Notes: generated by a model from the sequence alone, not told the origin. A DNA stretch of 64,000 bases from Geodermatophilaceae bacterium NBWT11 (GCA_014218215.1 CP043652.1:2480001-2544000), one strand, 5' to 3'. Numbered from the stretch's first letter, positions 16,915 through 26,727 are shown. Made by a program: numbers and translations.

Positions 16915-18315
16915 TCAGCCGAACGGGCGGTTGAAGCGGGGCGGGGTGTACGGGACGTAGCGCGGGGCGGGGTCGGCGCCCAGGGCGGCGGCCCGGGCGT
17001 TCATCGCGGCTGCCGAGGTCGCCGGCCAGTGCCCACGGTCCAGTCGCTGGACGAGGGTGTCGATCGCGGCCTGCTGCTCGGCCGCCGAGAACGTGCAGTG
17101 CCCGACGGTCGCGGTGTACGTCTGCCGGAGCAGGGACGCGCTGCCCGCCCGTCGCACCAGGGACTCGTAGTGCTGCTGCTGGGCCACGGTGGAGATCTGG
17201 TCGCCGGTCGGTGACAGGGTCAGCACCGGGACCTGCAGCTCCCCGTCGAACACGATGCCCTCGGAGAAGCGGTCCACCGCGGCGGGGTCCGCGGCGATCC
17301 GGGGTGCCCCGGCCAGGGCGGCGAGGTCCGCGCGCAGGTCGATGCCGGCGGCTGCGTAGAGCTCGCGCACCACGCGGCGGGCCTCGGGGTCGGCCGCCTG
17401 GAGCTGTCGGGCGTAGTCCACACCGGTGTTCCACGAGGGGTTGCCACCGGCCGCGGCGGTGAGGGCGGCCCGGCTGCTCATGGCCTGTCCGATGTAGGGC
17501 AGCGGACCGCCGGCGAGAGCCAGGAAGGCGCCCTCCTGCAGGGCTGCGACGTCGTGGCGACCGGGCGGGGGCGGCTGCGTGCCGTCCGGCTGCACGCCCC
17601 AGTTCGGCAGCTGCCCGATCGCGGTCGCCAGCGCGATGCGGGCGCGGCCCTCGGGGGTCTGCTGGGCGGTGGTCAGCGCCTGGATCCAGGCCTGCTGGGC
17701 GGCCGGGACGTCGGGGACCTCGAGGACCGGCAGCCCGGGCGCGACGAGCTGCTCGAGCACGAAGACCGTGTCCAGCTTCTGGTTCCACTGCGGCACGGAG
17801 CCGCTGAGACCACCGCACATCGGGACGGCACCGTCGAACACGTCGGGGTGCACCTGGGCGACGCCGGCGGAGACGAACCCGCCCATCGAGGTGCCGGCGG
17901 CGACCGCGTGCCGGGCCGGGCCGTAGGCGGCCTCGAAGCGGGCCAGCGCCTCGGCCTGGTTGTCGATGGCGGAGGCGATGTCCCACCCGGTCACGGTGCG
18001 GGTGGTGCCGCCGCGGGCCGTGCCCTCGGCCAGCAGGCGCTGGGTCAGCGCCTCGGCGGGCCCGGCGCCGACGAAGTCCAGTGCGACGACCACCGTGCCG
18101 TTCCAGTCGGCCGGGACGAGGAACTCGTACGGGGTGCCGTCGGTGAGCACCCCGCTGATGCAGGTGGGTCGGGCTGCCGAGTCGACCTGGCAGGGGACCC
18201 CGCCGGCGGGCGCGGCTGCGGCGGGGGCCGTCGCCGTCCCCAGCAGCAGGGCGAGGGCGCCCACCACGGTGGCGGCCCGGCGGGTCCTCGGGGTGGTTCG
18301 GGAGCGGGTGCGCAC
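16915..18315 (-). CDS. Secreted alpha/beta hydrolase
   Basis: This 466-residue protein starts at GTG 18315, with GGAGG seven bases upstream. An Arg/Thr-rich n-region is followed by a hydrophobic stretch (VVGALALLLGTATAPAAAAPA) typical of a signal peptide cleaved after AAA. The nucleophile elbow is GTSMGGF near residue 170, and His in TVGHCTF near the C-terminus is a candidate catalytic residue, with Asp in TGDQIS before it. It resembles uncharacterised actinobacterial extracellular esterases/peptidases with a tannase-like size. A MarR gene lies divergently upstream. Substrate unknown. Confidence 0.85.
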   Translation of the reverse strand: MRTRSRTTPRTRRAATVVGALALLLGTATAPAAAAPAGGVPCQVDSAARPTCISGVLTDGTPYEFLVPADWNGTVVVALDFVGAGPAEALTQRLLAEGTARGGTTRTVTGWDIASAIDNQAEALARFEAAYGPARHAVAAGTSMGGFVSAGVAQVHPDVFDGAVPMCGGLSGSVPQWNQKLDTVFVLEQLVAPGLPVLEVPDVPAAQQAWIQALTTAQQTPEGRARIALATAIGQLPNWGVQPDGTQPPPPGRHDVAALQEGAFLALAGGPLPYIGQAMSSRAALTAAAGGNPSWNTGVDYARQLQAADPEARRVVRELYAAAGIDLRADLAALAGAPRIAADPAAVDRFSEGIVFDGELQVPVLTLSPTGDQISTVAQQQHYESLVRRAGSASLLRQTYTATVGHCTFSAAEQQAAIDTLVQRLDRGHWPATSAAAMNARAAALGADPAPRYVPYTPPRFNRPFG

Positions 18316-18428
18316 GCGGCTGCCTCCACGGGTGGACGGGTGCGGCCGCCCGGTCGGGCCGCCGCGGCCGGCGGTTGTGACGGGGGCCACCGGACGGCGG
18401 CGAGCGTCCACCCGGACTCCCGATGATG

Positions 18429-18441
18429 TCAAGCAGCTTGA
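18429..18441. promoter_or_regulatory. MarR-type operator palindrome TCAAGCAGCTTGA
   Basis: A 6-1-6 perfect palindrome of the TCAAG/CTTGA type bound by many MarR proteins. It sits 31 bases before the MarR gene at 18472 and in the shared 156-base region with the divergent secreted hydrolase at 18315, so it may mediate autoregulation and control of the hydrolase. Confidence 0.5.
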
Positions 18442-18471
18442 GATGTCCAGCCCGCTGCGAGACTCCCCGGT

Positions 18472-19002
18472 GTGGCAGGTGAGGGCACAGGGTCCCCGGT
18501 CGATCCCGGTCGTCTGCCCCGGGCGGCCGCGGGCCGGGTGGAGTACGTCGCCCAGCGGCTGGCGCGGGCGCTGACCCGGTCCACCGACGCGATCGCCGCC
18601 CGGCACGGCGTGAGCGTCCCGGAGTACCGGGTGCTGCTGCTGCTCAGCGACCAGGTGCCCCGCTCCAACGCCGAGCTCGCCCGGTTGTCGTTCGTGTCCG
18701 CCCAGGCCACCCACCTGGTGCTGGCCGACCTGGTGGCGCGGGGTCTGGCCGAGCGGGGGGCCCACCCGGAGAACCGCCGGATCCGGTTGGTCCGGCTCAC
18801 CGACCAGGGCGCCGCCGTCCTGGAGGCCTGTCTGGCCGACGTGGTCGCCGTGGAGGACCGCCTGCACGCCGGCATGCCCCAGCCCGAGCGCGACCTCCTG
18901 CTGTCGGCCCTCACCCGGGCCGCGGAGACCCTGGCCGGCGGCCACTTCGGCGACCTGCACTCCGAGCGCGAGGCGACGGAGCGACGCCGACACCGGCCCT
19001 GA
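18472..19002 (+). CDS. MarR-family transcriptional regulator
   Basis: This 176-residue protein is started at GTG 18472. The helix-turn-helix and wing are visible as GVSVPEYRVLLLLSDQ, SNAELARLSFVSAQATHLVLADLVARGLAERGAHPENRRIRLV. The N-terminal 20 residues look unstructured, so a later start is possible. The C-terminus is charged (HSEREATERRRHRP). A near-textbook MarR palindrome lies 31 bases upstream. Likely targets are itself and the divergent secreted hydrolase; the ligand is unknown. Confidence 0.85.
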   Translation: MAGEGTGSPVDPGRLPRAAAGRVEYVAQRLARALTRSTDAIAARHGVSVPEYRVLLLLSDQVPRSNAELARLSFVSAQATHLVLADLVARGLAERGAHPENRRIRLVRLTDQGAAVLEACLADVVAVEDRLHAGMPQPERDLLLSALTRAAETLAGGHFGDLHSEREATERRRHRP

Positions 19003-19038
19003 GCCCCGAGGGGCGCGTCGAGAACGTGCGGCACTTTC

Positions 19039-19081
19039 TTGACGGCCGTCACGCAGACGACTAGCTTCCTGTCACCGGTGA
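19039..19081 (+). promoter_or_regulatory. Sigma70-type promoter with operator-like palindrome for the ABC transporter
   Basis: A -35 TTGACG (19039-19044) is followed after exactly 17 bases by a -10 TAGCTT (19062-19067). A perfect ten-base palindrome TCACCGGTGA (19072-19081) overlaps the expected transcription start, and ATCAC-N6-GTGAT follows at about 19090-19105. The transporter lipoprotein starts at 19139. The arrangement suggests repression of a housekeeping promoter. Confidence 0.55.
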
Positions 19082-19138
19082 GCTGTGGATCACACCGACG
19101 TGATGCGGCGCGGCACGCGCCCAGGACTGGAGTTCGCG

Positions 19139-20032
19139 ATGAAGAGGCTCATGACCGCGGCAGCGACCGCTGCCCTGCTCACCCTGGCCGCCTGCGGCGG
19201 GTCCGGGGACGACGGCGGGGAGTCGGCCGACGCGTCGGGCGGTGCCGGGGCCGTGCAGGCCGAGTTCTCCCAGGAGGCGGCCGACCTGCTGCCGCAGGCC
19301 ATCCAGGACAGCGGCACCATGACGTGGACCGCGGCGCCCAAGCCGCCGTTCTACGTCGACGGCGAGGACGGGTTCACCGGGCTGGGCCCGGACCTGCAGG
19401 CCGCGATGGAGCAGGTGCTGGGCGTGGACATCGAGTTCCAGGCCACCGACGGGCTCAACTCGGTGCTGCTGTCCCTGCAGTCCGGCCGGGCCGACTTCTT
19501 CGTCGGGGGCGTGCGGGCCACCCCCGAGCGCCAGCAGGACTTCGACCTGGTGGGCTGGCTGACCGTCGGCCCCTCCTACCTGATCCCGGCCGAGCGGGCC
19601 GACGAGCTGACCGAGCCGGGCGACCTCTGCGGGCTGACGGTCGCCTACGAGGAGGGCAGCTCCATGGAGTCCTTCGTGACCGCGCTGGCCGAGGACTGCG
19701 CCGGTGGCAGCGACGGCGAGCTGACCCCGCTCCCGCTCACCGCCGACGGTGCCCGGCTGGCCGTGGACTCCGGGCGCGCCGACGCCTTCGCCGCCAACGA
19801 GAGCGACAGCCGCTACATCCAGCTGCAGCGCGAGGGCCGCTACGAGGTCATCGTGGAGGACACCGGCACGTCGGACCTGACGGCGGGCATGTCGCTGGCC
19901 GGGTCCGGCGTCGGGGAGGCCATGGCCGCTGCCTTCCAGGCGCTCATCGACCAGGGCGTCTACGAGGAGCTCATGACCGAGTGGAACCTCGCGGACTCGA
20001 TGGTCGACGAGTCCGTGCTGAACCCGGCATGA
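19139..20032 (+). CDS. ABC transporter substrate-binding lipoprotein (polar amino acid type)
   Basis: This 297-residue protein is started at ATG 19139 with GGAG upstream. The signal peptide ends in lipobox LAAC, so it is anchored outside the membrane by a lipidated Cys. The mature part is an SBP_bac_3 domain: MTWTAAPKPPFYVDGEDGFTGLGPDL, the two lobes joined at DFFVGGVRATPERQQDFDL, and GLTVAYEEGSSMESF. It probably binds an amino acid or similar small acid. The permease and ATPase follow with overlapping starts. The next genes act on CoA thioesters and aromatic compounds, so the solute may be a carboxylic acid nutrient. Confidence 0.92.
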   Translation: MKRLMTAAATAALLTLAACGGSGDDGGESADASGGAGAVQAEFSQEAADLLPQAIQDSGTMTWTAAPKPPFYVDGEDGFTGLGPDLQAAMEQVLGVDIEFQATDGLNSVLLSLQSGRADFFVGGVRATPERQQDFDLVGWLTVGPSYLIPAERADELTEPGDLCGLTVAYEEGSSMESFVTALAEDCAGGSDGELTPLPLTADGARLAVDSGRADAFAANESDSRYIQLQREGRYEVIVEDTGTSDLTAGMSLAGSGVGEAMAAAFQALIDQGVYEELMTEWNLADSMVDESVLNPA

Positions 20033-20925
20033 GCGTCCAGGGCCCGGAGTCCCCGGCCCGGTCGGTGGTCGGAGCGACCCGGGCGACCGACGGGGGGACG
20101 ACGGTGGACGCGCGGGACAGCCGCCCCGAACGCCGTCCCCTGCTGTGGCTGGCCTGGGTCGTGCTCGTGCTGCTCGTGGCCCAGGTGGTCGCCTTCGTGC
20201 TGCGCAGCGACCGGCTGGAGCTGTCGGTCGTGGGGGAGTACCTGTTCGCCGAGCCGATCCTGGACGGGCTGGTCACCACCGTCGTCCTCACCGCCGTCGC
20301 CACGGTGCTGGGCACCGCACTGGGGGCGCTGGTGTGCCTGGCCCGGCTCAGCTCGCTGGCCCCGGTCCGCTACCTGGCCACGGCCTGGATCGCGGTCTTC
20401 CGCAGCGTGCCCCCGCTGGTGCAGCTGCTGTTCTGGTTCAACCTGGCCTACCTGGTGCCCGTGCTGTCGCTCGGCATCCCGTTCGGGCCGTCGTTCGGGG
20501 AGTGGAGCGCCAACGACGTCATCACCCCGTACACCGCCGCGGTCGTCGGGCTGTCGCTCTACAACAGCCCCTACAGCGCGGAGATCATCCGGTCGGGGCT
20601 GTCGGCGGTGCCGCGGGGTCAGCTCGAGGCGGCCAGCTCCCTGGGGCTGCCCGGGCGGGACACCTTCTTCCGCATCCGGCTCCCGCAGGCCACCCGGATC
20701 ATCCTGCCGCCGATGGGCAGCCAGGTGATCTCGCTGCTCAAGGGCACCTCGCTGGTCAGCGTGATCGCGATGACCGACCTGCTCGGCGCCGCCCGCGAGG
20801 TCTACACCCGCACCTTCGAGGTCGTGCCGCTGCTCATCGTCGCGATCGTCTGGTACATCGTCCTCGTGGCGGCCCTCACCGCAGGGCAGTCCTGGTTGGA
20901 ACGGCGGTTCTCCCGTGGCTACTGA
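20029..20925 (+). CDS. ABC transporter permease (polar amino acid type)
   Basis: This 298-residue protein is started at ATG 20029, overlapping the binding-protein stop by four bases. After a 40-residue cytoplasmic N-terminus there are about five or six transmembrane segments. The BPD_transp_1 EAA loop is seen as [32 protein letters not shown], the site that contacts the ATPase. The TIGR01726-type HEQRAAB family runs as a dimer with one ATPase. Only one permease gene is present, so it probably forms a homodimer. Confidence 0.92.
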   Translation: MSVQGPESPARSVVGATRATDGGTTVDARDSRPERRPLLWLAWVVLVLLVAQVVAFVLRSDRLELSVVGEYLFAEPILDGLVTTVVLTAVATVLGTALGALVCLARLSSLAPVRYLATAWIAVFRSVPPLVQLLFWFNLAYLVPVLSLGIPFGPSFGEWSANDVITPYTAAVVGLSLYNSPYSAEIIRSGLSAVPRGQLEAASSLGLPGRDTFFRIRLPQATRIILPPMGSQVISLLKGTSLVSVIAMTDLLGAAREVYTRTFEVVPLLIVAIVWYIVLVAALTAGQSWLERRFSRGY

Positions 20926-21703
20926 CCCAGCGACCCCGGTGCTGCGCGCCCGCGGTGTGGGCAAGGTGTTCGGCGAGGTCACCGCCCTGGAGGACGTCGA
21001 CCTCGACGTCACCGAGGGCGAGGTCGTCGTCGTCATCGGCCCCTCGGGGTCGGGCAAGTCGACGCTGGTGCGCTGCATCGACCAGCTCGAGCAGATCGAC
21101 GCCGGCTCCATCGAGCTCGACGGCGAGCTGCTCGGCTTCCGGGTCGACCGCGGTGGCGTGCTGCGCCGGCTGCCCGCCCGCAGGACCGCGCCCCAGCGGC
21201 GCCGGATGGGCATGGTCTTCCAGTCGTTCAACCTCTTCGCCCACCTCACCGTGGAGCGCAACGTCTGGGAGGCCCCGGTGCGCTCGCTCGGCGAGCCGGT
21301 CTCCGAGGCCAGGGCCCGGGCCCGGGAGCTGCTCGACCGGGTCGGGCTCGCCCACAAGGGCGAGGCCTACCCGGTGCAGCTGTCCGGCGGCCAGCAGCAA
21401 CGGGTGGCGATCGCCCGGGCGCTGGCGATGCGCCCCCGGCTGATGCTCTTCGACGAGCCCACCAGCGCGCTGGACCCCGAGCTCGTCGGTGAGGTGCTCG
21501 CCGTCATGAAGTCCCTGGCCCAGGAGCGCACCACGATGGTCGTGGTGACGCACGAGCTCCAGTTCGCCCGCGAGGTCGCCGACCGCGTCGTCTTCATGGA
21601 CGCCGGCCGGGTCGTCGAGCAGGGCCCGCCCGACGAGCTGTTCGGCCGGCCGCAGACGGAGCGGCTGCAGGCGTTCCTGCACCGGTTCTCCGCCGCCTCC
21701 TGA
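20915..21703 (+). CDS. ABC transporter ATP-binding protein (GlnQ type)
   Basis: This 262-residue protein starts with GTG, overlapping the permease by 11 bases. All nucleotide-binding motifs are intact: Walker [11 protein letters not shown]-loop [13 protein letters not shown], signature LSGGQQQR, Walker [13 protein letters not shown], and H-loop VVTHELQF. A 20-residue Arg-rich insertion ([20 protein letters not shown]) sits before the Q-loop, longer than in typical GlnQ proteins. It powers uptake through the adjacent permease and lipoprotein. Confidence 0.93.
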   Translation: MATDPATPVLRARGVGKVFGEVTALEDVDLDVTEGEVVVVIGPSGSGKSTLVRCIDQLEQIDAGSIELDGELLGFRVDRGGVLRRLPARRTAPQRRRMGMVFQSFNLFAHLTVERNVWEAPVRSLGEPVSEARARARELLDRVGLAHKGEAYPVQLSGGQQQRVAIARALAMRPRLMLFDEPTSALDPELVGEVLAVMKSLAQERTTMVVVTHELQFAREVADRVVFMDAGRVVEQGPPDELFGRPQTERLQAFLHRFSAAS

Positions 21704-21797
21704 GGCCCCCACACCCCCCGTCCCTCCCACGCCGACGTCCTCCACCGGTCCCGCCCAGGCGGGCGACCGGGGTGCCCGTCGGGTCTGGAGCCCCACC

Positions 21798-23063
21798 GTG
21801 CCCACGAACGAGACACCCACCCCCGAGACCGACGACCGGCCGCTGGCCGGGATCCGGGTCCTCGACCTGACCCGCGCGCTCGCCGGGCCCTACGCGACCC
21901 TGCTGCTGGCCGGCCTCGGTGCCGAGGTGGTCAAGGTCGAGGACCCCGACTCCGGCGACCTGGCCCGGGAGAACAGCCCCTACCTGGGGGCGGACGGCGT
22001 CACCGTGGGCCGGCAGGGCCCCGACGACGTCTCGCTCTCCCACCTCACCCGGTCCCGCGGCAAGTCCGGCGTGACCCTGGACCTCAAGCACCCGATGGCC
22101 GCCGAGGTCTTCACCGACCTGGTGGCCAGGTGTGACGTCGTGGTGGAGAACTTCACCGCCGGCACCGCCGAGCGCCTCGGGGTGGACTACGCGCGGGTCA
22201 AGGAGGTCAACCCGCGCGCGGTGTACCTCTCCCTCAGCGGCTTCGGGCAGGACACCCGGGCCGGCAGCAAGGCGATGGACGTGCTGGTCCAGGCGCTGAG
22301 CGGGGTCATGTACACCAGCGGCGAGGCCGAGGACCCGCCGGTGCGGCTGGGCATCCCGGTGGCGGACATGCTCGCCCCGGTCTTCGGCGTCATCGGCATC
22401 CTGGCGGCACTGGAGCGCCGGCACCGGACGGGCCTGGGCGACTGGGTCGACGTCTCCATGCTGGGTGCGCTCACCTCCTTCGTCGCCATCGAGAACTGGG
22501 GCGCGATGGCCGAGGCCGGCATGGAGGCCCGCACCGGGCGCACCGTGCACCGGCTCTCGCCCTTCGGCGTCTTCGAGTGCGCCGACGGCTGGGTGGCGGT
22601 CGTCGCGGTGCACGACAAGCTGGCCACCGGCCTGTTCAGCGCCATGGGCGACCCCACGCTCGGGGACGACGACCGGTTCCGCAGCCGGGACCGCCGGGTC
22701 GCCAACGCCCGCGAGCTGGAGGCCCGCATCGAGGCGTGGACCAGGACCCTCCCGGTCGCGGAGGTGCTGGACCTGCTGGAGCGGCAGGGCGTGCCGGCGG
22801 CCCCGGTGCGCACACCGGAGGAGGCACTCGCCGACCCGGGCACGCTGCGCCGGCAGGAGTCCGTCCCGGTCGTGCACCCGGTGCACGGCCCGGCCGAGGG
22901 CCTGCACACCGCCGGGGTGCCGATCACGTTCACCTCGGGCAGCGTCGGCTTCGACGACGTCCTGCCGCTGCACCTGGGGCAGCACAACGACCACGTCTAC
23001 GGCGACCTGCTCGGCTACGACGAGGAGCGGGTGCAGGAGCTGCGGGACCGCGGGGTCATCTGA
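21798..23063 (+). CDS. Family III CoA-transferase (CaiB/BaiF)
   Basis: This 421-residue protein starts with GTG. Hallmarks: IRVLDLTRALAGPYATLLLAGLGAEVVKVEDP at the N-terminus, VVENFTAGTAERLGVDY, and AMDVLVQALSG, whose Asp (about residue 161) corresponds to the catalytic aspartate of formyl-CoA transferase. It moves CoA between carboxylic acids. The downstream gene starts on its last base, so the two are translationally linked. Together they suggest CoA activation of a 2-hydroxy or aromatic acid, as in pathways using 2-hydroxyacyl-CoA dehydratases. Confidence 0.92.
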   Translation: MPTNETPTPETDDRPLAGIRVLDLTRALAGPYATLLLAGLGAEVVKVEDPDSGDLARENSPYLGADGVTVGRQGPDDVSLSHLTRSRGKSGVTLDLKHPMAAEVFTDLVARCDVVVENFTAGTAERLGVDYARVKEVNPRAVYLSLSGFGQDTRAGSKAMDVLVQALSGVMYTSGEAEDPPVRLGIPVADMLAPVFGVIGILAALERRHRTGLGDWVDVSMLGALTSFVAIENWGAMAEAGMEARTGRTVHRLSPFGVFECADGWVAVVAVHDKLATGLFSAMGDPTLGDDDRFRSRDRRVANARELEARIEAWTRTLPVAEVLDLLERQGVPAAPVRTPEEALADPGTLRRQESVPVVHPVHGPAEGLHTAGVPITFTSGSVGFDDVLPLHLGQHNDHVYGDLLGYDEERVQELRDRGVI

Positions 23064-25462
23064 TGCCGTCCCCGTACCAGGCACTGGTTGCGGCGCACGC
23101 CGCCCGTCGGGACCCCGCCGGCTGGCGGGGTGCGGGACCCGTCGTGCTGCTGGTCGGACCGGTCTCGGCGACCGAGCTCGTGCTGGCGGCGGGGATGCAC
23201 CCGGTCGAGCTCTCCGCGGACCCGGACGCGGCCACCCCGACCCTCGACGAGCTCGCCGGGCCGGTGGCGCTGGGGTGGCGGGGGCGTTCGCTGCTGGACC
23301 AGGTGCTGGCCGCGCGGGACGACGCCGCCGCGGTGCTGTTCACCGGGACGACGTCGGCCGACGCCGGGCTGTACGCCACGGTGCGGGAGCTGGCCCGCAC
23401 CACCGGCGTCGCCCTCCCGCCGTGCCACCACCTCGACGCCCCGGGCCTGGACCGGGACACCTCGCGCCGCTACCGCCGGGAACGGCTGACCGGGGCGATG
23501 GCCTGGCTCGGGGGCGTCGGCGGGAGCGAGGTCACCCCGGGACGGCTGCGCGAGGCTGCCGCGGTCGTCGCGTCCCGGGACGCCGTCCTCGCCGAGCTGC
23601 GCGCCGAGCAGGCGTCGGTCCGGCCGCGCCTGGGCGGCCACGCCGTGCAGGTCGCCGGGCAGGCCGGGGCCGCGCTGGGGCCGGCCGCCCACGAGCAGCT
23701 GCTCGCCGCCCTGGTGGCCGAGGGGTTCGCCTCCGCCCCGGCCCCGGTCGGCAACGGGCCCCGGATCGTGCTGTCGGGCAGCGTCCAGGACGAACCGTGG
23801 CTGACCGCCGTGCTCGAGGAGTCCGGCGCGGTGGTGCTCGACGCCTCCGGGGGCGGCGTCGCCCGCGCCCTGGACCGCACGCCCGACGTCGTGGGCGCCC
23901 TCGCCGAGCGGCCGGTGCGCTGGTCCGGACGTCCGGCTGCCGACGACGGGGAGCTGGTGGCCGACCTCGTGCGCCGGGCTCGCGAGGCCGACGCCACCAC
24001 CCTCGTGCACGCCGCGTGGGACGGCGACGAGGTGGCCGCCTGGGACGGCGCCCGGTTGCAGGCCGGTGCGCCCGCCGACCTCCGGGTGGTCGTCGTCCGC
24101 GGCTCGGCCGGGCGGCACCGGGCAGCCGGGTTCTCCGCGGACCGGGCCGGCAGCGGACCTCGCCCGCGGCCCGTGGCGACCGCGACGGACCGGCCGGCCC
24201 GGCCCGCCCCGCCGGGGGCGCGGTCCCGGAAGGTGCTGACCGTCAGCGACTCCTTCAGCGCCCACCAGCGGGAGTGGTTCGCCGAGACCACCCAGCGGGC
24301 GCGCGAGGGCGAGCCGTTCGCCGTCGTCTCGGCCGACTACCCGCACGAGCTGCTGCGGGCGATGGACGTGCCCTACGTGGTCACCCAGTGGTGGGCCTCG
24401 ATCGTCGGGGCCAAGCGGCTCACCGCCGGCCACGCCGAGGTGCTGGCCGCCGCCGGGTACGCCGCGGACGTCGAGCCCTACAGCGCGCAGGGCCTCGCCA
24501 GCCACCTCGCCACCGGGGAGGAGCCGTGGGGCGGGTTGCCCCGTCCGGACCTGCTCGGGGCCTCGCTCGGCACCCCGCCCACCCAGCGGCTGTACACCGC
24601 GTGGGCCCGGGAGACCGGTGCCCGGTACCTGCCGCTGGAGCGGTCGGCCGAGACGCGCTGGGAGCTGTCCCCGACCTGGTGGGAGGACCTGCGGCACGAC
24701 TGGGACACCGCCCTGGAACCGGCCCGGCTGGACCTGCTGCAGGCCGAGCTGGCCGGGGTGGTGCGCGGGGTGCAGGAGCAGACCGGGCGGCGGCTGGACC
24801 CCGACCGGCTCGCCGAGGTGCTCCAGCTGGCCAACGAGCAGGCGCAGGCCAACCGGGAGGCCCGCGACCTGCTGGCGGCGGCCCGCCCGGCCCCGGCCGG
24901 GGTGGTGGACACCATGCCGGCCACGATGGTGCCGCAGTGGCACCGCGGGTCGGTCTGGGCCCGTGACGCCGCCCGCGCCCTGCGTGACGAGCTCGCCGAG
25001 CGGGTGGCGGCCGGGCAGGGCGTGGTCGCCGACGAACGGCTGCGGCTGATGTGGGTGGGCCGTGGCATGTGGGGCGACACCGGGCTGTACCAGCACCTCG
25101 AGGACACTCACGGCGCGGTGTTCGTCTGGTCGATGTACCTGGCGCTGGCCGCCGACGGCTACGAGCGGCAGTGTGCCCCCGGGCAGGACCCTGTGCGGGC
25201 GCTGGCCAGCAGGTTCGCCGTGATGGGCGACGAGCTGAGGATGCCCGGGTGGGCCGGCCCCTGGCACGTCGAGGAGGCCCGGCGGCACGGGGTGGACGCC
25301 GCCGTGGCCATCGCCGACGCCGACCCCTTCGTCGTCCGCAGCCTGGAGGCGGCCGGCGTCCCGGTTCTCCGGCTGGACCTGGACAACACCGCGCACGACG
25401 GTGGCGCCCTCGCCCGACGCCGACTGGAGGACTTCGTCGCGGGGCTGCACCCGGTCCGGTGA
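23063..25462 (+). CDS. Fused two-domain 2-hydroxyacyl-CoA dehydratase/benzoyl-CoA reductase-like protein
   Basis: This 799-residue protein overlaps the CoA-transferase stop by one base. It contains two HgdB/FldB-like halves. The first has ATELVLAAGMHPVELS near residue 36; the second, from about 385, has SADYPHELLRAMDVPYVVTQWW, both versions of the family's conserved P-x-EL-x-AAG/AMD motif. Family subunits usually hold a [4Fe-4S] cluster through three or more cysteines, but I see only two Cys in the whole protein (PPCHHL and RQCAPG). No activator ATPase is nearby. It may work without a cluster or serve a non-radical role in this aerobic-looking oxygenase locus. Confidence 0.75.
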   Translation: MPSPYQALVAAHAARRDPAGWRGAGPVVLLVGPVSATELVLAAGMHPVELSADPDAATPTLDELAGPVALGWRGRSLLDQVLAARDDAAAVLFTGTTSADAGLYATVRELARTTGVALPPCHHLDAPGLDRDTSRRYRRERLTGAMAWLGGVGGSEVTPGRLREAAAVVASRDAVLAELRAEQASVRPRLGGHAVQVAGQAGAALGPAAHEQLLAALVAEGFASAPAPVGNGPRIVLSGSVQDEPWLTAVLEESGAVVLDASGGGVARALDRTPDVVGALAERPVRWSGRPAADDGELVADLVRRAREADATTLVHAAWDGDEVAAWDGARLQAGAPADLRVVVVRGSAGRHRAAGFSADRAGSGPRPRPVATATDRPARPAPPGARSRKVLTVSDSFSAHQREWFAETTQRAREGEPFAVVSADYPHELLRAMDVPYVVTQWWASIVGAKRLTAGHAEVLAAAGYAADVEPYSAQGLASHLATGEEPWGGLPRPDLLGASLGTPPTQRLYTAWARETGARYLPLERSAETRWELSPTWWEDLRHDWDTALEPARLDLLQAELAGVVRGVQEQTGRRLDPDRLAEVLQLANEQAQANREARDLLAAARPAPAGVVDTMPATMVPQWHRGSVWARDAARALRDELAERVAAGQGVVADERLRLMWVGRGMWGDTGLYQHLEDTHGAVFVWSMYLALAADGYERQCAPGQDPVRALASRFAVMGDELRMPGWAGPWHVEEARRHGVDAAVAIADADPFVVRSLEAAGVPVLRLDLDNTAHDGGALARRRLEDFVAGLHPVR

Positions 25463-26678
25463 GCCGCCCGGGCGTGCTGCGCGGGTACTTCCTGGGCTAC
25501 GTGCTCGGTGCGCTGAGCTCGGGCACCGGCATCTGGATGCTCCGGCTGGGCCAGACGCTGGCGCTGCTGCAGGTGCCCGACGTCGCCGGCTGGGCCTTCG
25601 GGGTGCTCGCCGCCCTGCAGACCGTGCCGGTGGTGCTGTTCTCCCCGGTGGTCGGGGTGCTGGCCGACCGGGTGCCCCGGCTGGCGCTGCTGCTGGCCGG
25701 GCAGCTGTTGATGTCCGCCGTGGCCGTCGTCGAGGCCGTCCGTGCCCTCACCGGCACCCACCTGCTGGCCCCCTCGCTCGTGCTGGCCGCCGTGCTGGGG
25801 TGCGCGGCCGCCCTCGACCAGCCGGTGCGGACGTCCGCCGTCTCCGACCTGGTCCCCGCCCGGGACCTGCCGCGCGGGGTGGGCGCGGTGGTGCTCACCA
25901 CGCAGCTGGGCCGGGTCCTGGGCCCGGCCGCCTGTGCCGGGCTGACCGCCGTACGGGGCACCGCCGCGGTCTTCGTGGGGTGCGTCGGGCTCTTCGCCGT
26001 GTTCACCGCGACCCTGCTGCCCGGACTGCGCAGGCGCAGCCGGGGGAGGCCCCGGACCGCCGGCGGCCTGCGCCGGGCGTGGGCGGCCCTGCGGGACGAC
26101 CCGGCGCTGCTCGTGGTGCTGTGGTTCGTCGGCTGCGGTGGGCTCGTGGGTCCGAACCTGACCACGCTGAGCACCCTGACCGTCAGCGGGGAGTTCGGCG
26201 GGGGTGCTCTCCAGGTGAGCATCGCGACGCTGGCCCTCGCCGTGGGAGCCGTCGCCGGGGCGGTGTGGACCACGGTCGGGCTGCGGGGACCGTCGCCGGT
26301 GTCGGTCGGTCTGGGCACGGTCGCCTGCGGCGTGACGGCCTCGGCATCGGGACTCGCACCGACGTACCCGCTCTACCTCGGGGCGCTGGTGCTGTGCGGT
26401 GCACGTCGCTGTTCATGGCCTCCCAGGGCAGTGCCCTCGTGCAGGTCCGGGTCCCCGACGAGCTCCGGGGGGTGGTCACCGGGTTGTTCACGGTGGCCCT
26501 GATCGTGGGCGTGCCGCTGGGGGCGCCGCTCATGGGCCTGGGGTCCGACGTGCTCGGGCCCCGGTCCACGGCGGTCCTCGCCGGTGCCGCCGTGGTCGTC
26601 GCCGCCGTCGGGGGGCTCGCGTGGTCGCGGCGCCCCGGGCTTCCGCCACGCGGAAGTCCCGTTCCGCCGACCCCGTGA
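25459..26678 (+). pseudogene. MFS transporter with a frameshift near 26400
   Basis: GTG at 25459 overlaps the upstream stop by four bases. About 313 residues of a normal MFS protein follow (EntS/MFS_3 type: RGYFLGYVLGALSSG, GVLADRVPRLALLL, ARDLPRGVGAVVLTTQLGR). At about 26398-26403 the frame breaks. The rest of the protein, TSLFMASQGSALVQVRVPDELRGVVTGL, continues one frame over, to 26678. Losing one base after GGT at 26398-26400 explains it. Without the shift the protein would have about 405 residues and 12 helices. This may be a sequencing error or a real inactivation. It probably exported or imported the substrate of the neighbouring catabolic genes. Confidence 0.75.
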
Positions 26679-26727
26679 CGGCAGTCACGCTCGACCCGTC
26701 ACCGCCGACGCCCCAGGAGGACCCCGC

